Positions 18,078-26,391 of a stretch of 64,000 nt of DNA are shown one piece after another. This stretch comes from Oscillospiraceae bacterium (GTDB lineage Bacteria; Bacillota; Clostridia; Oscillospirales; Ruminococcaceae), in NCBI GenBank assembly GCA_022835495.1, contig BQOK01000001.1, forward strand, positions 2,108,001 through 2,172,000. Reading direction: 5' to 3'. The position numbers and the translations under genes are program-made. The notes under the pieces are model-generated. The model saw only the letters and a program-made list of their open reading frames with translations. It had not been told where the DNA came from and made no database searches. Each line of letters opens with the position of its first letter. Position 1 is the first letter of the stretch.

Positions 18078-19001
18078 ATGGTGGAATACAAGCCCGAAGG
18101 GCAGGGCCGCTGTGCCGCGGACCTGAGCGAAGAGGAATTGCGGGCCGCCGCAGCCAGCGGTGCTATTTTGGAAAGCACGGCGCTCGCCTTTGACCATGAC
18201 CACCGGCTGCGGTTCGAGCTGTGCGGCCGCACCGCTTACATGCCCTATGAGGAATGCGCCGATGGCGCGGGAACAAGCGCCGTGCGGGACATCGCCATTC
18301 TCACCCGGGTAGGCCGCCCCACCTGCTTTGTGATCGAACAAATGCCCCTGGACGCAGGCGGTGCCTTTTTGCTCTCCCGCAGAAAAGCGCAGCAAGCCTG
18401 TAAAGTTGAATATCTTGACACTCTTTTCCCCGGCGACATCATCCCCTGCTGCGTGACCCATCTGGAAAACTTCGGCGCTTTCTGCGACGTGGGCTGCGGC
18501 ATCAGCGCGCTGCTCCCCATCGACTGCCTTTCCGTTTCCCGCATCCAGACCCCGGCGGACCGGGTCGCGGTGGGCGAAGCGATTTTCTGCGCCGTAAAAA
18601 GCCGCGACGCACAGGGAAGGCTCGTGCTCAGCCTCAAAGAGCTGCTGGGCACCTGGCAGCAGAACGCCGAGTTGTTCCGGGTGGGCGAAACCGTGGTGGG
18701 GCTGGTGCGCAGCATCGAGACCTACGGCGTTTTTATCGAGATCGCGCCCAACCTCGCAGGCCTTGCCGAGAGCTGCGAGGGCCTGCGGGTGGGCCAGCCG
18801 GTAAGCGTGTATATCAAAAACATCCTGCCTGAAAAAATGAAGGTGAAGCTGGTGATCGTGAACCGGGACCTGGGCGGTCCCCTGCACTTTGAGCCGCGCT
18901 ACTTTGTCAGCGAAGGGCATCTGGACCGATGGGTCTATTCCACCGCGGGCAGTTCAAAATACATAGAAACCGACTTTTCCGCCCTGCCCAGCCCCTTGTA
19001 A
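18078..19001 (+). CDS. S1 RNA-binding domain protein
   Basis: A 307-residue protein with two S1 (OB-fold) domains at about 122-195 (GDIIPCCVTHLENFGAFC) and 205-265 (GETVVGLVRSIETYGVFI). It is probably an RNA-binding, ribosome-associated protein, but it is much shorter than true ribosomal protein S1. The N-terminal 110 residues are not recognised. The ATG at 18078 is chosen because GAGGA lies 8 nt upstream; three earlier in-frame starts exist from 18054. A promoter for the next gene overlaps its stop codon. Confidence 0.85.
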   Translation: MVEYKPEGQGRCAADLSEEELRAAAASGAILESTALAFDHDHRLRFELCGRTAYMPYEECADGAGTSAVRDIAILTRVGRPTCFVIEQMPLDAGGAFLLSRRKAQQACKVEYLDTLFPGDIIPCCVTHLENFGAFCDVGCGISALLPIDCLSVSRIQTPADRVAVGEAIFCAVKSRDAQGRLVLSLKELLGTWQQNAELFRVGETVVGLVRSIETYGVFIEIAPNLAGLAESCEGLRVGQPVSVYIKNILPEKMKVKLVIVNRDLGGPLHFEPRYFVSEGHLDRWVYSTAGSSKYIETDFSALPSPL

Positions 19002-19024
19002 ATCCGGGGCGTTGCACGTATAAT
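18996..19024 (+). promoter_or_regulatory. Promoter of the DUF4364 gene
   Basis: TTGTAA (18996-19001), 17-bp spacer, TATAAT (19019-19024). The -35 overlaps the stop codon of the upstream gene, giving DUF4364 independent expression. Confidence 0.8.
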
Positions 19025-19062
19025 AAGTAGGAAGTATCTTACAGTGAAAGGATGTGCGGCCC

Positions 19063-19620
19063 TTGGCCTCGAATGCATTCACCAGCGGCGTAAAGCCGGG
19101 TGGGCTTACCTCCAGCTCCGAGGTTCGGATGCTGCTTTGCTATCTGATCAAGACCGCCGCGCCCCTGACCCGCCAGGAAATCGAGCAGGCCCTGCTCAGC
19201 GAACAGCTGGTAAATTACTTTGAGCTGGCCTCCAACCTGAGCGATCTGGAAGCGCAGGGCTTGGCAACGGTCAGCGGGGGGGGCGTTTACAGCATCACCC
19301 CCAAGGGCGCGGCCGTAACCGACGAGCTGGGGTTTGACCTGCTGCCCCGCAGCGTGCGTGAAACCGCGGTGCGCGCCGCCCTGCGCGCCCAGCAGTGGGT
19401 GCGCAAATCGGCCCAGCACAAAGCCGAGATCGAAAAGGCCGGCGAGGGGTATACCGTGCACTGTTCCATCCGCGAGCTGGGCAAGCCTGTGTTCTCCATG
19501 GATCTGTCGCTGCCCGATCCCTTTACCGCTGAAATGGTAAAGACCGCTTTTGTGGAAAAGGGCGACGCGCTGTACGCGCTGGTGCTGAACGCGCTGACCG
19601 AATGCTCCGGCAAAGACTGA
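19063..19620 (+). CDS. DUF4364 family winged-helix protein
   Basis: A 185-residue protein. The N-terminal half (FTSGVKPGGL, then EVRMLLCYLI and TRQEIEQALL) looks like a winged-helix DNA-binding fold; the C-terminal half is an alpha/beta domain. Clostridia carry this as a single-copy gene of unknown function, and regulation is only inferred. The TTG at 19063 is preferred (AAAGG 11 nt upstream and the family-like ASNAFTSG start); a GTG at 19054 is also in frame. A strong terminator follows. Confidence 0.85.
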   Translation: MASNAFTSGVKPGGLTSSSEVRMLLCYLIKTAAPLTRQEIEQALLSEQLVNYFELASNLSDLEAQGLATVSGGGVYSITPKGAAVTDELGFDLLPRSVRETAVRAALRAQQWVRKSAQHKAEIEKAGEGYTVHCSIRELGKPVFSMDLSLPDPFTAEMVKTAFVEKGDALYALVLNALTECSGKD

Positions 19621-19626
19621 GCCTGC

Positions 19627-19665
19627 AAAAACCACCGGCAGCCTAGGGCTGCCGGTGGTTTTCTT
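19627..19665. terminator. Bidirectional terminator between DUF4364 and the sugar transferase gene
   Basis: 12-bp perfect stem CCACCGGCAGCC/GGCTGCCGGTGG with a 3-nt loop (19632-19658), T-rich to the right and A-rich to the left, so it serves both convergent genes. Confidence 0.92.
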
Positions 19666-20259
19666 TTATTCTTTCTGCCTGCCCTCTACCACGCCGTCGT
19701 GGTGCAGCACACTGCCGATGGTTCTGAAAAAAATCTTCACATCCAGCCAGAAGCTCAAATGCCGGGCGTAATAGCCATCCAGGCGGGCCTTTTCCGGAAT
19801 GGGCAGCTCGTCGCGTCCGTGTACCTGGGCATAGCCGGTAAGGCCCGGCACACAGTCGTTCGCGCCGTACTTATCCCGCTCGGCCACAAGGTCGTCCTGG
19901 TTCCAAAGCGCGGGGCGGGGCCCCACAATGCTCATTTCCCCCTTCAGGATGTTGAACAGCTGGGGCAGCTCATCCAGGCTGGTCCTGCGCAAAAAGCGCC
20001 CGGCCGGGGTGATGAACGCCTCCGGGTTTTCCAGCAGATGGGTGGGCATGTCCTTGGGGGTATCGCTGCGCATGCTGCGGAATTTATAGATCTGAAAGTA
20101 CGTTTTGCCCCTGCCCACCCGCTTTTGCTTGAACAATACCGGCCCGGGAGAGGAGCATTTTACCCACACCGCCAGCGCCGCCAGCACCGGCGACAGCAGG
20201 ATCGTGCCCAGCAGCGAAAGCAGAAAATCAATCAGCCGCTTGAAAAAACGCCGGTACAT
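19666..20259 (-). CDS. Undecaprenyl-phosphate sugar phosphotransferase (bacterial sugar transferase family)
   Basis: Membrane enzyme that starts assembly of a surface glycan by transferring a sugar-phosphate to undecaprenyl phosphate. It has 197 residues, the short PglC-like form. A hydrophobic re-entrant helix (about 9-33) is followed by the conserved KFRSMR, a FLRRTSLDELPQLFNIL stretch, and MSIVGPRP. It lies 3 nt after the stop of the nucleotide-sugar dehydratase, which probably makes its substrate or a sugar for the same glycan. Confidence 0.93.
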   Translation of the reverse strand: MYRRFFKRLIDFLLSLLGTILLSPVLAALAVWVKCSSPGPVLFKQKRVGRGKTYFQIYKFRSMRSDTPKDMPTHLLENPEAFITPAGRFLRRTSLDELPQLFNILKGEMSIVGPRPALWNQDDLVAERDKYGANDCVPGLTGYAQVHGRDELPIPEKARLDGYYARHLSFWLDVKIFFRTIGSVLHHDGVVEGRQKE

Positions 20260-20262
20260 CCC

Positions 20263-22143
20263 TCACATCTCCCCCGCTCTGGATTCGTCGCGCCGGTGGT
20301 GAAAGGTCGGCACCATGTCCACCAGGGCCTGCACCAGGTTGTCGCTATTGTTGGTATAAGCGATCTGCTTCAAGGTCATCAGGTGGTCAAAGAAGGTCCG
20401 GTTGTTCAGCTCCAGCGGCGCGCCGATGTAAATTTTCCGGTTGGCCGTTTTCTGCAGGCCCTCCTCGTCCATCAAAAGCTCCTCAAACAGCTTTTCCCCC
20501 GGGCGCAGCCCCGTAAACACGATCTGGATATCCTTGTACGGAATAAAGCCCGAAAGCTTGATCAGGTTTTCCGCCAGGTCCAGAATGCGCATGGGCTTGC
20601 CCATGTCCAGCACAAAGATCTCCCCGCCGGTGGCCATGGCGCCCGCTTCCAGCACCAGGCTTACCGCTTCGGAAATGGTCATGAAGTAACGCACGATGTC
20701 CGGGTGGGTCACCGTGACCGGCCCCCCGCAGGCAATCTGGTCCTTGAACAGGGGGATCACCGACCCGTTGGAGCCCAGCACGTTGCCAAACCGGACAGCC
20801 GCGAACCGGGTCCCGCTTTTTTGGGCCATGGCCTGCACAATCATCTCGCACACCCGCTTGGTGGCCCCCATCACGTTGGTGGGATTCACCGCCTTATCGG
20901 TCGAGATCAGCACAAACCGTTCCGCGCCGTATTTGTCGGCCGCCACCGCCGTGTTGTAGGTGCCGAACACATTGTTCTTCACCGCCTCTTCCGGGCTGTC
21001 CTCCATCAGGGGCACATGCTTGTGCGCCGCCGCATGGAACACCAGCTGCGGGCGGTAGGCCTCGAACAGGGCGTCTATTTTTTTTAAATCCCGCACCGAG
21101 GCGATCAGCACCTCCAGCTGGAACTCCGAGCCGTACTTACGGCGCAGCTCCTGCTGAATCGCGTAGGCGCTGTTCTCGTAAATATCCACAATGATCAGCA
21201 TTTCCGGCCGGCAGGAAGCGATCTGCCTGCACAGCTCCGAGCCGATGGACCCGCCGCCGCCGGTAACCATGACCCGCTTGCCCCCCACGAATTGGGTGAT
21301 CGTGCTGGAAAGCTGCACCTCGTCCCGGCCCAAAAGATCCTCCACCTTCACGTCGCGGATGCGGCTTGCCAGGTCCTTGCCGTCGGTGATCATCTTCACG
21401 ATGTCGGGCAGGATCTTCACGTTGCACTTGGTGCGGTTGCAGATCGAGAGCACCCGGCGCTTGTTCTCCTCGTCCATGGTGGGGATCGCCAGCAGCACCG
21501 TTTCGATCTCGCAGCGCTCCACCAGCTCCGGAATATCCTCGGTGGTACCCATGATCTGGATGCCCATAATGTAGCGGCCCTGCTTTTCGGGCGCGTCGTC
21601 CACACAGCAGATGATGTTCATCTCGGGGCTGGGGCTTTTAAACTGCTCGTGCAGCAGGGTGCTGGCCGCATCGCCCGCGCCGATCAGCAGGGTGCGCCGC
21701 GCCAGCTTCCTGCCCTGCTTGCCCAGTTTGACGTTCCGGTACATGCGGTAGGTCAGGCGGGAATATAACGTGAGCGACACCGCAAACAGCGCGCTCAAAA
21801 AATAGACCGAGCGGGGCACCCGAACGTCTGTGAAAATGAAGAGGGACGTAACAACAAACAGCGCCACCGCGATCACCGAGGCCACGCACAGGCGGAAAAA
21901 CTCCACAATCTCGGCATAGCGCCACAGGCTGTCGTACATGCCCATCAGCCCGTACACGATCTCAAAGCAGCACACGAACAAAAAGCAGCTGGCAGCCAAA
22001 AGGCTGGCATACTGCTGGTAGCTGGCGCGCCCTGCAATGAGTACCCAGGGCACAAGATAGGAGGCCGTGATGACCAGAATGTCGAACAAAATCAAAATCT
22101 GTTTGCGGAACCTGCGCACAAGCTCCGTGAGAGATTTCCTCAA
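20263..22143 (-). CDS. Membrane-bound UDP-GlcNAc 4,6-dehydratase-like protein (CapD/PglF type)
   Basis: A 626-residue protein with four N-terminal transmembrane helices (about 15-125), a Rossmann-like CoA-binding-type domain (about 145-270) and a C-terminal extended SDR domain (from about 285: VMVTGGGGSIGSELCRQ). The catalytic region has the STDKAVNPTNVMGATK pattern. This family makes 4-keto-6-deoxy sugars for di-/tri-amino sugars. The start is TTG with only a weak upstream GGTG site; no better in-frame start exists nearby. It is co-transcribed with the phosphotransferase gene. Substrate is inferred. Confidence 0.93.
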   Translation of the reverse strand: MRKSLTELVRRFRKQILILFDILVITASYLVPWVLIAGRASYQQYASLLAASCFLFVCCFEIVYGLMGMYDSLWRYAEIVEFFRLCVASVIAVALFVVTSLFIFTDVRVPRSVYFLSALFAVSLTLYSRLTYRMYRNVKLGKQGRKLARRTLLIGAGDAASTLLHEQFKSPSPEMNIICCVDDAPEKQGRYIMGIQIMGTTEDIPELVERCEIETVLLAIPTMDEENKRRVLSICNRTKCNVKILPDIVKMITDGKDLASRIRDVKVEDLLGRDEVQLSSTITQFVGGKRVMVTGGGGSIGSELCRQIASCRPEMLIIVDIYENSAYAIQQELRRKYGSEFQLEVLIASVRDLKKIDALFEAYRPQLVFHAAAHKHVPLMEDSPEEAVKNNVFGTYNTAVAADKYGAERFVLISTDKAVNPTNVMGATKRVCEMIVQAMAQKSGTRFAAVRFGNVLGSNGSVIPLFKDQIACGGPVTVTHPDIVRYFMTISEAVSLVLEAGAMATGGEIFVLDMGKPMRILDLAENLIKLSGFIPYKDIQIVFTGLRPGEKLFEELLMDEEGLQKTANRKIYIGAPLELNNRTFFDHLMTLKQIAYTNNSDNLVQALVDMVPTFHHRRDESRAGEM

Positions 22144-22242
22144 ACTTTATCACCAGTTCTTTTTTATTCTGCGGCCGCCGGGCCGCGCCGGCGGGGCTGT
22201 AACAGCCGCCCCGCCCAACGACTCTTTTACCAATTTGTTATT

Positions 22243-22310
22243 ATTTTACACCATTTTGCCCAAATAAGCAATCATCCCTTTTGTATTTTTGCCTGATATT
22301 CCCTTGTCAA
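22243..22310 (-). promoter_or_regulatory. Promoter region of the glycan gene pair
   Basis: Two candidates, read on minus. Best: TTGCTT (22266-22271), 17 bp, TAAAAT (22243-22248). A second TTGACA (22305-22310) has only a weak -10 (AATACA, 22282-22287) at 17 bp. A GGCGGGGC/GCCCCGCC hairpin (22190-22215) lies in the leader. Confidence 0.6.
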
Positions 22311-22326
22311 ACCAGCAGTGCGCGCA

Positions 22327-22362
22327 AAAGGCCGCCGCGCTTTCACAACGCGGCGGCTTTTT
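22327..22362 (-). terminator. Terminator of the sipL-spoIVA unit
   Basis: 9-bp stem GCCGCCGCG/CGCGGCGGC (22331-22357) 20 nt after the spoIVA stop, followed on minus by CTTTTGC; a T5 run on the plus side also exists. Confidence 0.75.
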
Positions 22363-22377
22363 AAAAAGGGCGGAACC

Positions 22378-23853
22378 TCAAAGGATAATGCAGATCAGGC
22401 CGGAGCAGCCCTCGTTGATGACCCGCTCCAGGGTTTCCTGCAGGCGGGCGCGCGCTTCCTGGGGCATGTGCAGCAGCTTGTTCTGCAGCCCTTCGTTTAC
22501 CAGCTCATGCAGGCTCTTGCCAAAAATGTTCGACTCCCAAATGCGGATGGGATCCTGCTCGAAGTCCTGCAAAAGGCTCATGACCAATTCTTCCGATTGG
22601 CGCTCGGAGCCCACAATGGGCGAGATCTCGGTGTTGATGGTCGCCTTGAGCAGATGGATGGAGGGGGCGCTGGCCTTCAGCCGCACGCCATAGCGCCCGC
22701 CCTGGCGCACGATCTCCGGCTCCTCCAGATGCAGCTCGTTGATGGTGGGCATCACAATACCGTAGCCCGTGGCCTCCACCTGCTCAATGGCGCTGCGGAT
22801 CTTCTCGTATTCGCGCTTTGCCTTGGCCAGGCTGATGATGCAGGGCATCAGGCTTGCCTCGTCGCAGATCTCCAGGCCCGTGGTTTCGCCCAGCACCTGA
22901 TAAAAAATATCCGGCTGCAGGCTCAGTTCCAGGGTCACCTGGCCGGTGGCCAGCTGCATGGAGCGAATCCTGGATTCCTTCAGATATTCGCATTGGATGG
23001 GCTGGTCCCGCTGCACCACATCCTTCATTTGGCCAATGGAGGCCGCAAAGTCCTGTGCGGCGCTGTACACGGCAGTCTGCAGCCAGTGGTCCGGTTCCAG
23101 CATGGTGATCCACTTGGGCATTGCAAAGGCAATTTCCTTCACATCAAACTCATACAGCACGCTCTGCAGAATGCGGTCAATGGCCGCGCCGTCCAGGTCC
23201 ACACAGCTGATGGGCAGCACTGTGTGCCCGTATTGCGCCTCCATCTGGGCTGCCAGCTCCCGGCTGGCGGCGCTCTTGGGGTCCACGCAGTTCAGCAGGA
23301 TCACAAAGGGCTTGTTGATGTCCTCCAGTTCCGCCACCACCCGCTCCTCGGCGGCCTGGTACTTTTCCCGGGGAATGTCGCTGATGGAGCCGTCGGTGGT
23401 GATTACCAGGCCGATGGTGGAATGATCCCGGATCACCTTCTGCGTGCCGGTCTCGGCGGCCAGGTCAAAGGGGATCTCCTCCTCGTACCAGGGGCTCTTC
23501 ACCATGCGGGGCTTATCGTTCTCTTCATGGCCCATGGCGCCGTCCACCATGTAGCCCACACAGTCGATCAGGCGCGCTTTAAAGCTGCCGCCGCCCTCCA
23601 GCTCCACCGTCACGGCGGTCTCGGGAATAAACTTTGGCTCGGTGGTCATAATGGTGCGCCCGGCCGCCGATTGGGGCAGCTCATCCCGCGCGCGGGTCCT
23701 GACCGCCTGGCTGGAAAGCTGGGGAAGGATCATCTCCTCCATAAACTTTTTTACAAAGGTGCTCTTGCCGGTGCGCACCGGCCCCACCACGCCAATGTAA
23801 ATATCGCCCCCGGTGCGGGCCGCGATGTCCTTATAAACGTTTGCTGTTTCCAT
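22378..23853 (-). CDS. spoIVA: Stage IV sporulation protein A (spore coat morphogenetic ATPase)
   Basis: Forms the basement layer on which the spore coat assembles, polymerising upon ATP hydrolysis around the forespore. It has 491 residues, nearly the same as in Bacillus. The P-loop is GPVRTGKST (about 25-33), with an atypical GTPase-like fold afterwards, and the conserved C-terminus ends in LICIIL. Its neighbours sipL and spoVM encode two factors that localise or bind SpoIVA. Presumably transcribed in the mother cell; no clear sigma-E promoter could be read. Confidence 0.97.
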   Translation of the reverse strand: METANVYKDIAARTGGDIYIGVVGPVRTGKSTFVKKFMEEMILPQLSSQAVRTRARDELPQSAAGRTIMTTEPKFIPETAVTVELEGGGSFKARLIDCVGYMVDGAMGHEENDKPRMVKSPWYEEEIPFDLAAETGTQKVIRDHSTIGLVITTDGSISDIPREKYQAAEERVVAELEDINKPFVILLNCVDPKSAASRELAAQMEAQYGHTVLPISCVDLDGAAIDRILQSVLYEFDVKEIAFAMPKWITMLEPDHWLQTAVYSAAQDFAASIGQMKDVVQRDQPIQCEYLKESRIRSMQLATGQVTLELSLQPDIFYQVLGETTGLEICDEASLMPCIISLAKAKREYEKIRSAIEQVEATGYGIVMPTINELHLEEPEIVRQGGRYGVRLKASAPSIHLLKATINTEISPIVGSERQSEELVMSLLQDFEQDPIRIWESNIFGKSLHELVNEGLQNKLLHMPQEARARLQETLERVINEGCSGLICIIL

Positions 23854-23868
23854 GCTCTGTCCCCCCTC

Positions 23869-25386
23869 TCAAACCGTCATGGGAACCAGCAGCCGGGCGC
23901 CGGCCCCCAGCTCCAGGTCTTCCAGATGGTTCAGCTTCATCATGGCCGCGGGCGACACATGGTAGAACTTTGCAATGTCGAACACGTTTTCCCCCGCTGC
24001 GGCGTAATAGATGCGCAGGGCCACGTCCGGCTCGCCCACTTCCAGCGCCTCGTCGCAGGTCACGCTGTCCACGATGGTCTCTTTTATGCGGCGGAACAAA
24101 AGCCCCCGCACCCGGATGTTCACCTGGGCGGTCATGTCCATGCCGTTCTTCTGTGTGTTCACCGCCGTCACGCCGGGCCAGCACTCGAACCGGTACTGCT
24201 CGGCGGTTCCCGGGTAGACCCCCGGCAGGCTGTACTCAAACGCCTTGTCGTAACAGTCGATCTCGCCCAAAGAGTTCATGCACAGCACATGGGCGCTGGC
24301 GCGCCCGCCCAGGGTGAGCCCGCCTTCTGCCTGCCCCCATTCCAGGGGGTGCAGGCTCACAAAGCAGCCGATGATCTCGGCATTCTCATCCGGCAAAGCG
24401 CCTGCCACATCGGCCTCCACCGTTTTGTCCAGCTGCTCCTGCAGCTGCTCAGCGTTCACTGTCTTGTAGGTCACGTCCGCTTTATACTGGGTCGAAAAAG
24501 CGTCGCCCACCACATAGCATTCCACCGGGCGGTACACCCGCAGATGCAAAATCGCCGTAACCGTGAGCGTGTTGCCCGCCTCCTGCCCGGCGGTGGCCAT
24601 CATGGTGCAGCCCACCATTTCCACCTCGGCAAAGCAGACGCCGTCGTCCGGTACGCCGTCCAGATCGATGATCTGGTTAAAAGGCACGTCCTTGGCCGCG
24701 CCCTCCAGCCGGTAGCCGGGCTGGCTGCGGTAGGTCAGCTCCACCTTGATCTTTCCCTTGATCACCGCCTTGCCCGAGATCATCTTGATCTCCTCCACCT
24801 GCCCCACGCCGCTGATATCCAAAATTGCCTGGGGCTGGCTGGGCAGGGTCAGCTCTTCCTCTGCGGTCATGAGCTTATCCAGGTTGGCCACGCTCTTGAC
24901 CCCGGTGACCGGCAGCATTTTTTGCTCTACCCCGCAGTCGGCCAGTGCGGTGATGATCTCCTGGTCGCTCTGTGCCGTGACCAGTGCGCTGAGAGCATAG
25001 GCGCCCCGCACATCCACCCTGCGCTGGTTCACCGCCCGGCAATTCAGGTATTCCACCTCGCCGCTCACCTGCGCGGTGTAGCCCTGGTAATTGCTCTCCG
25101 GCAGATCCATTGCCCGGGTGAAGGGGATTTTTTGCTCGGTCTGGCACAGGCTCTGGTCTTCTTCGGCCTGATAGTACACCACACACCGCAAATAGCCCTC
25201 CACCGTGAGGCGGCCCGCCGTGATTTGTTTTTGCAGGGTGACCAGGTACACAAAGCACTTCACGATCTTAAAGACTTGCGGCAGATAGTCCGGGATCAAT
25301 ATTTCCGTCTCGATGGGCAGCTCCGCCTTGGTCTCGCACAGGCTTGCCATCGTGGACAGGGTGTCCCTAAACACCTTCAGTTCCAT
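23869..25386 (-). CDS. sipL: SpoIVA-interacting spore coat protein SipL (DUF3794 repeats plus LysM)
   Basis: Clostridial coat morphogenetic protein that binds SpoIVA. It has 505 residues, containing DUF3794/SPOCS-type beta domains over about 30-440 (for example VTLQKQITAGRLTVEG and VKIELTYRS-like stretches) and a C-terminal LysM domain (about 458-503: GENVFDIAKFYHVSP). The start at 25386 follows AAAGGGGCG. The ends fit the C. difficile SipL layout as I know it. It lies 15 nt upstream of spoIVA in one unit, which supports a joint role. Confidence 0.92.
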   Translation of the reverse strand: MELKVFRDTLSTMASLCETKAELPIETEILIPDYLPQVFKIVKCFVYLVTLQKQITAGRLTVEGYLRCVVYYQAEEDQSLCQTEQKIPFTRAMDLPESNYQGYTAQVSGEVEYLNCRAVNQRRVDVRGAYALSALVTAQSDQEIITALADCGVEQKMLPVTGVKSVANLDKLMTAEEELTLPSQPQAILDISGVGQVEEIKMISGKAVIKGKIKVELTYRSQPGYRLEGAAKDVPFNQIIDLDGVPDDGVCFAEVEMVGCTMMATAGQEAGNTLTVTAILHLRVYRPVECYVVGDAFSTQYKADVTYKTVNAEQLQEQLDKTVEADVAGALPDENAEIIGCFVSLHPLEWGQAEGGLTLGGRASAHVLCMNSLGEIDCYDKAFEYSLPGVYPGTAEQYRFECWPGVTAVNTQKNGMDMTAQVNIRVRGLLFRRIKETIVDSVTCDEALEVGEPDVALRIYYAAAGENVFDIAKFYHVSPAAMMKLNHLEDLELGAGARLLVPMTV

Positions 25387-25460
25387 TGTTTCGCCCCTTT
25401 CGCGTGTTTCTACCCCATCTATATTCGCGGCGAACAGGCAGTATGCCGCAAAATGGGGAC

Positions 25461-25503
25461 AAAGAAACCCCGGGGCCCGGCACAAAGCTGCCGGGCTCCG
25501 GGG
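25461..25503 (-). terminator. Terminator downstream of spoVM
   Basis: 15-bp stem (25468-25482 with 25489-25503, one G-T) and a 6-nt loop, followed on minus by TTTCTTT. It separates the thiN-spoVM end from sipL. Confidence 0.8.
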
Positions 25504-25536
25504 CGCTCGTTTGGGGCGGCCGCCAGGGCGGCGCCT

Positions 25537-25617
25537 TCACTCCTCTTTTTTGATCTTGAAAATGGCTCTCAAAAGGCCAGCCAGACATTTCGGGCTCTTA
25601 ACAACGACGACTTGCAC
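25537..25617 (-). CDS. spoVM: Stage V sporulation protein M (26-residue amphipathic peptide)
   Basis: A 26-codon gene with GTG start and an AGAGGGG site 7 nt upstream. The product matches Bacillus SpoVM position by position at K7, P9, K10, L12, G14, R17 and A18, and ends in a charged tail; the length is identical. SpoVM is an amphipathic helix that recognises the convex forespore membrane and anchors SpoIVA; Pro9 is required for that. The location directly downstream of thiN is the same as in Bacillus (thiN-spoVM). It is easily missed by gene finders because of its length. Confidence 0.93.
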   Translation of the reverse strand: MQVVVVKSPKCLAGLLRAIFKIKKEE

Positions 25618-25653
25618 GGAATATCCCCTCTTTTCTGTGGTGTGGATATCCCA

Positions 25654-26322
25654 TTATATCCCGCGGGGCCCGTTTTTGTGCGCAGGACCTTCTTTTGGGG
25701 TTTCTACCAGCAATAAACTGCCTTTTTGCACCGAAATCTCAGCGCCGCCCGGCAGCGTTTCGTTGCTTACCCCCAAGGGAAAATCCGCCGTCAGGCGCGC
25801 GTTTTGCAGCGGGTACTTTGCGCCTCTTTCCCACACGCCCTCGGCTGCTCCCTCCAGCGGAAAGATGGAAAAGTACCAGCCCGGCCTGTGTGCCAACCGC
25901 GCCGGCGCGCCGGGCAGCACGTACGAAAACCGGCTTTCCCCCTGCAGCAGCTCCACCTGCGCGCCCTGCTTTGCCAGCCAAAGGCCTGTGGCAAGGTTTG
26001 CAAGGCCGTGCTCCGGCCGCCGTCCCCCCAGGGCACCCAGCAAAAGGAACTTCCGGAATCCCTTTTCCCAGCCTATTCGGGCCGCGTAGTGGGTGTCGGT
26101 GTCGTCTTTTTCCGCGGGCAGCGCCACCACCGCACCGCCCTTTGGGCGGGGCGCGCTGTCAAAATCGCCCAAAATCAGATCCGGCTCAAGCCCAAGCTCC
26201 CGGGCGGCAAGGTACCCCGCGTCGCAGGCGATCAGGTAATCTCCCGGGCGCATTTTGTGTTTTGCCGCCGGCTCCACCGGCCCAGCGCTCAGGATCACAC
26301 ACCGCTGTTCCACGGCACTCAT
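25654..26322 (-). CDS. thiN: Thiamine diphosphokinase
   Basis: Transfers pyrophosphate from ATP to thiamine to give thiamine diphosphate. It has 222 residues. Family motifs are ACDAGYLAARELG and LILGDFDS (N-terminal domain), EKDDTDTHYA, and GALGGRRPEHGLAN, where the usual RxDH reads RPEH. The C-terminal domain has the small beta-sandwich pattern. It is the last housekeeping gene before spoVM; rpe, often between rsgA and thiN, is missing here. Confidence 0.93.
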   Translation of the reverse strand: MSAVEQRCVILSAGPVEPAAKHKMRPGDYLIACDAGYLAARELGLEPDLILGDFDSAPRPKGGAVVALPAEKDDTDTHYAARIGWEKGFRKFLLLGALGGRRPEHGLANLATGLWLAKQGAQVELLQGESRFSYVLPGAPARLAHRPGWYFSIFPLEGAAEGVWERGAKYPLQNARLTADFPLGVSNETLPGGAEISVQKGSLLLVETPKEGPAHKNGPRGI

Positions 26323-26391
26323 CCCCTTTTTTTGTTTTGGCCTTCCTCACACGGAAACGGGCGGGACGCTTTGCCCCGCCCGCCTGTGTGT

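Noticed and set aside
22190-22215. GC-rich hairpin as regulatory element of the dehydratase gene
   Set aside because: Eight-bp stem in the leader without T-run or anti-SD pairing; noted only within the promoter entry.
25387-25460. Sigma-E promoter upstream of sipL
   Set aside because: GCATACT and AATATAGA fragments are present but spacing and sequence do not fit the consensus well enough to claim.
22318-25716. A 1,132-codon open frame on the plus strand
   Set aside because: It runs antisense across spoIVA, sipL and spoVM; composition is that of a codon-bias shadow (His, Gln, Leu rich).
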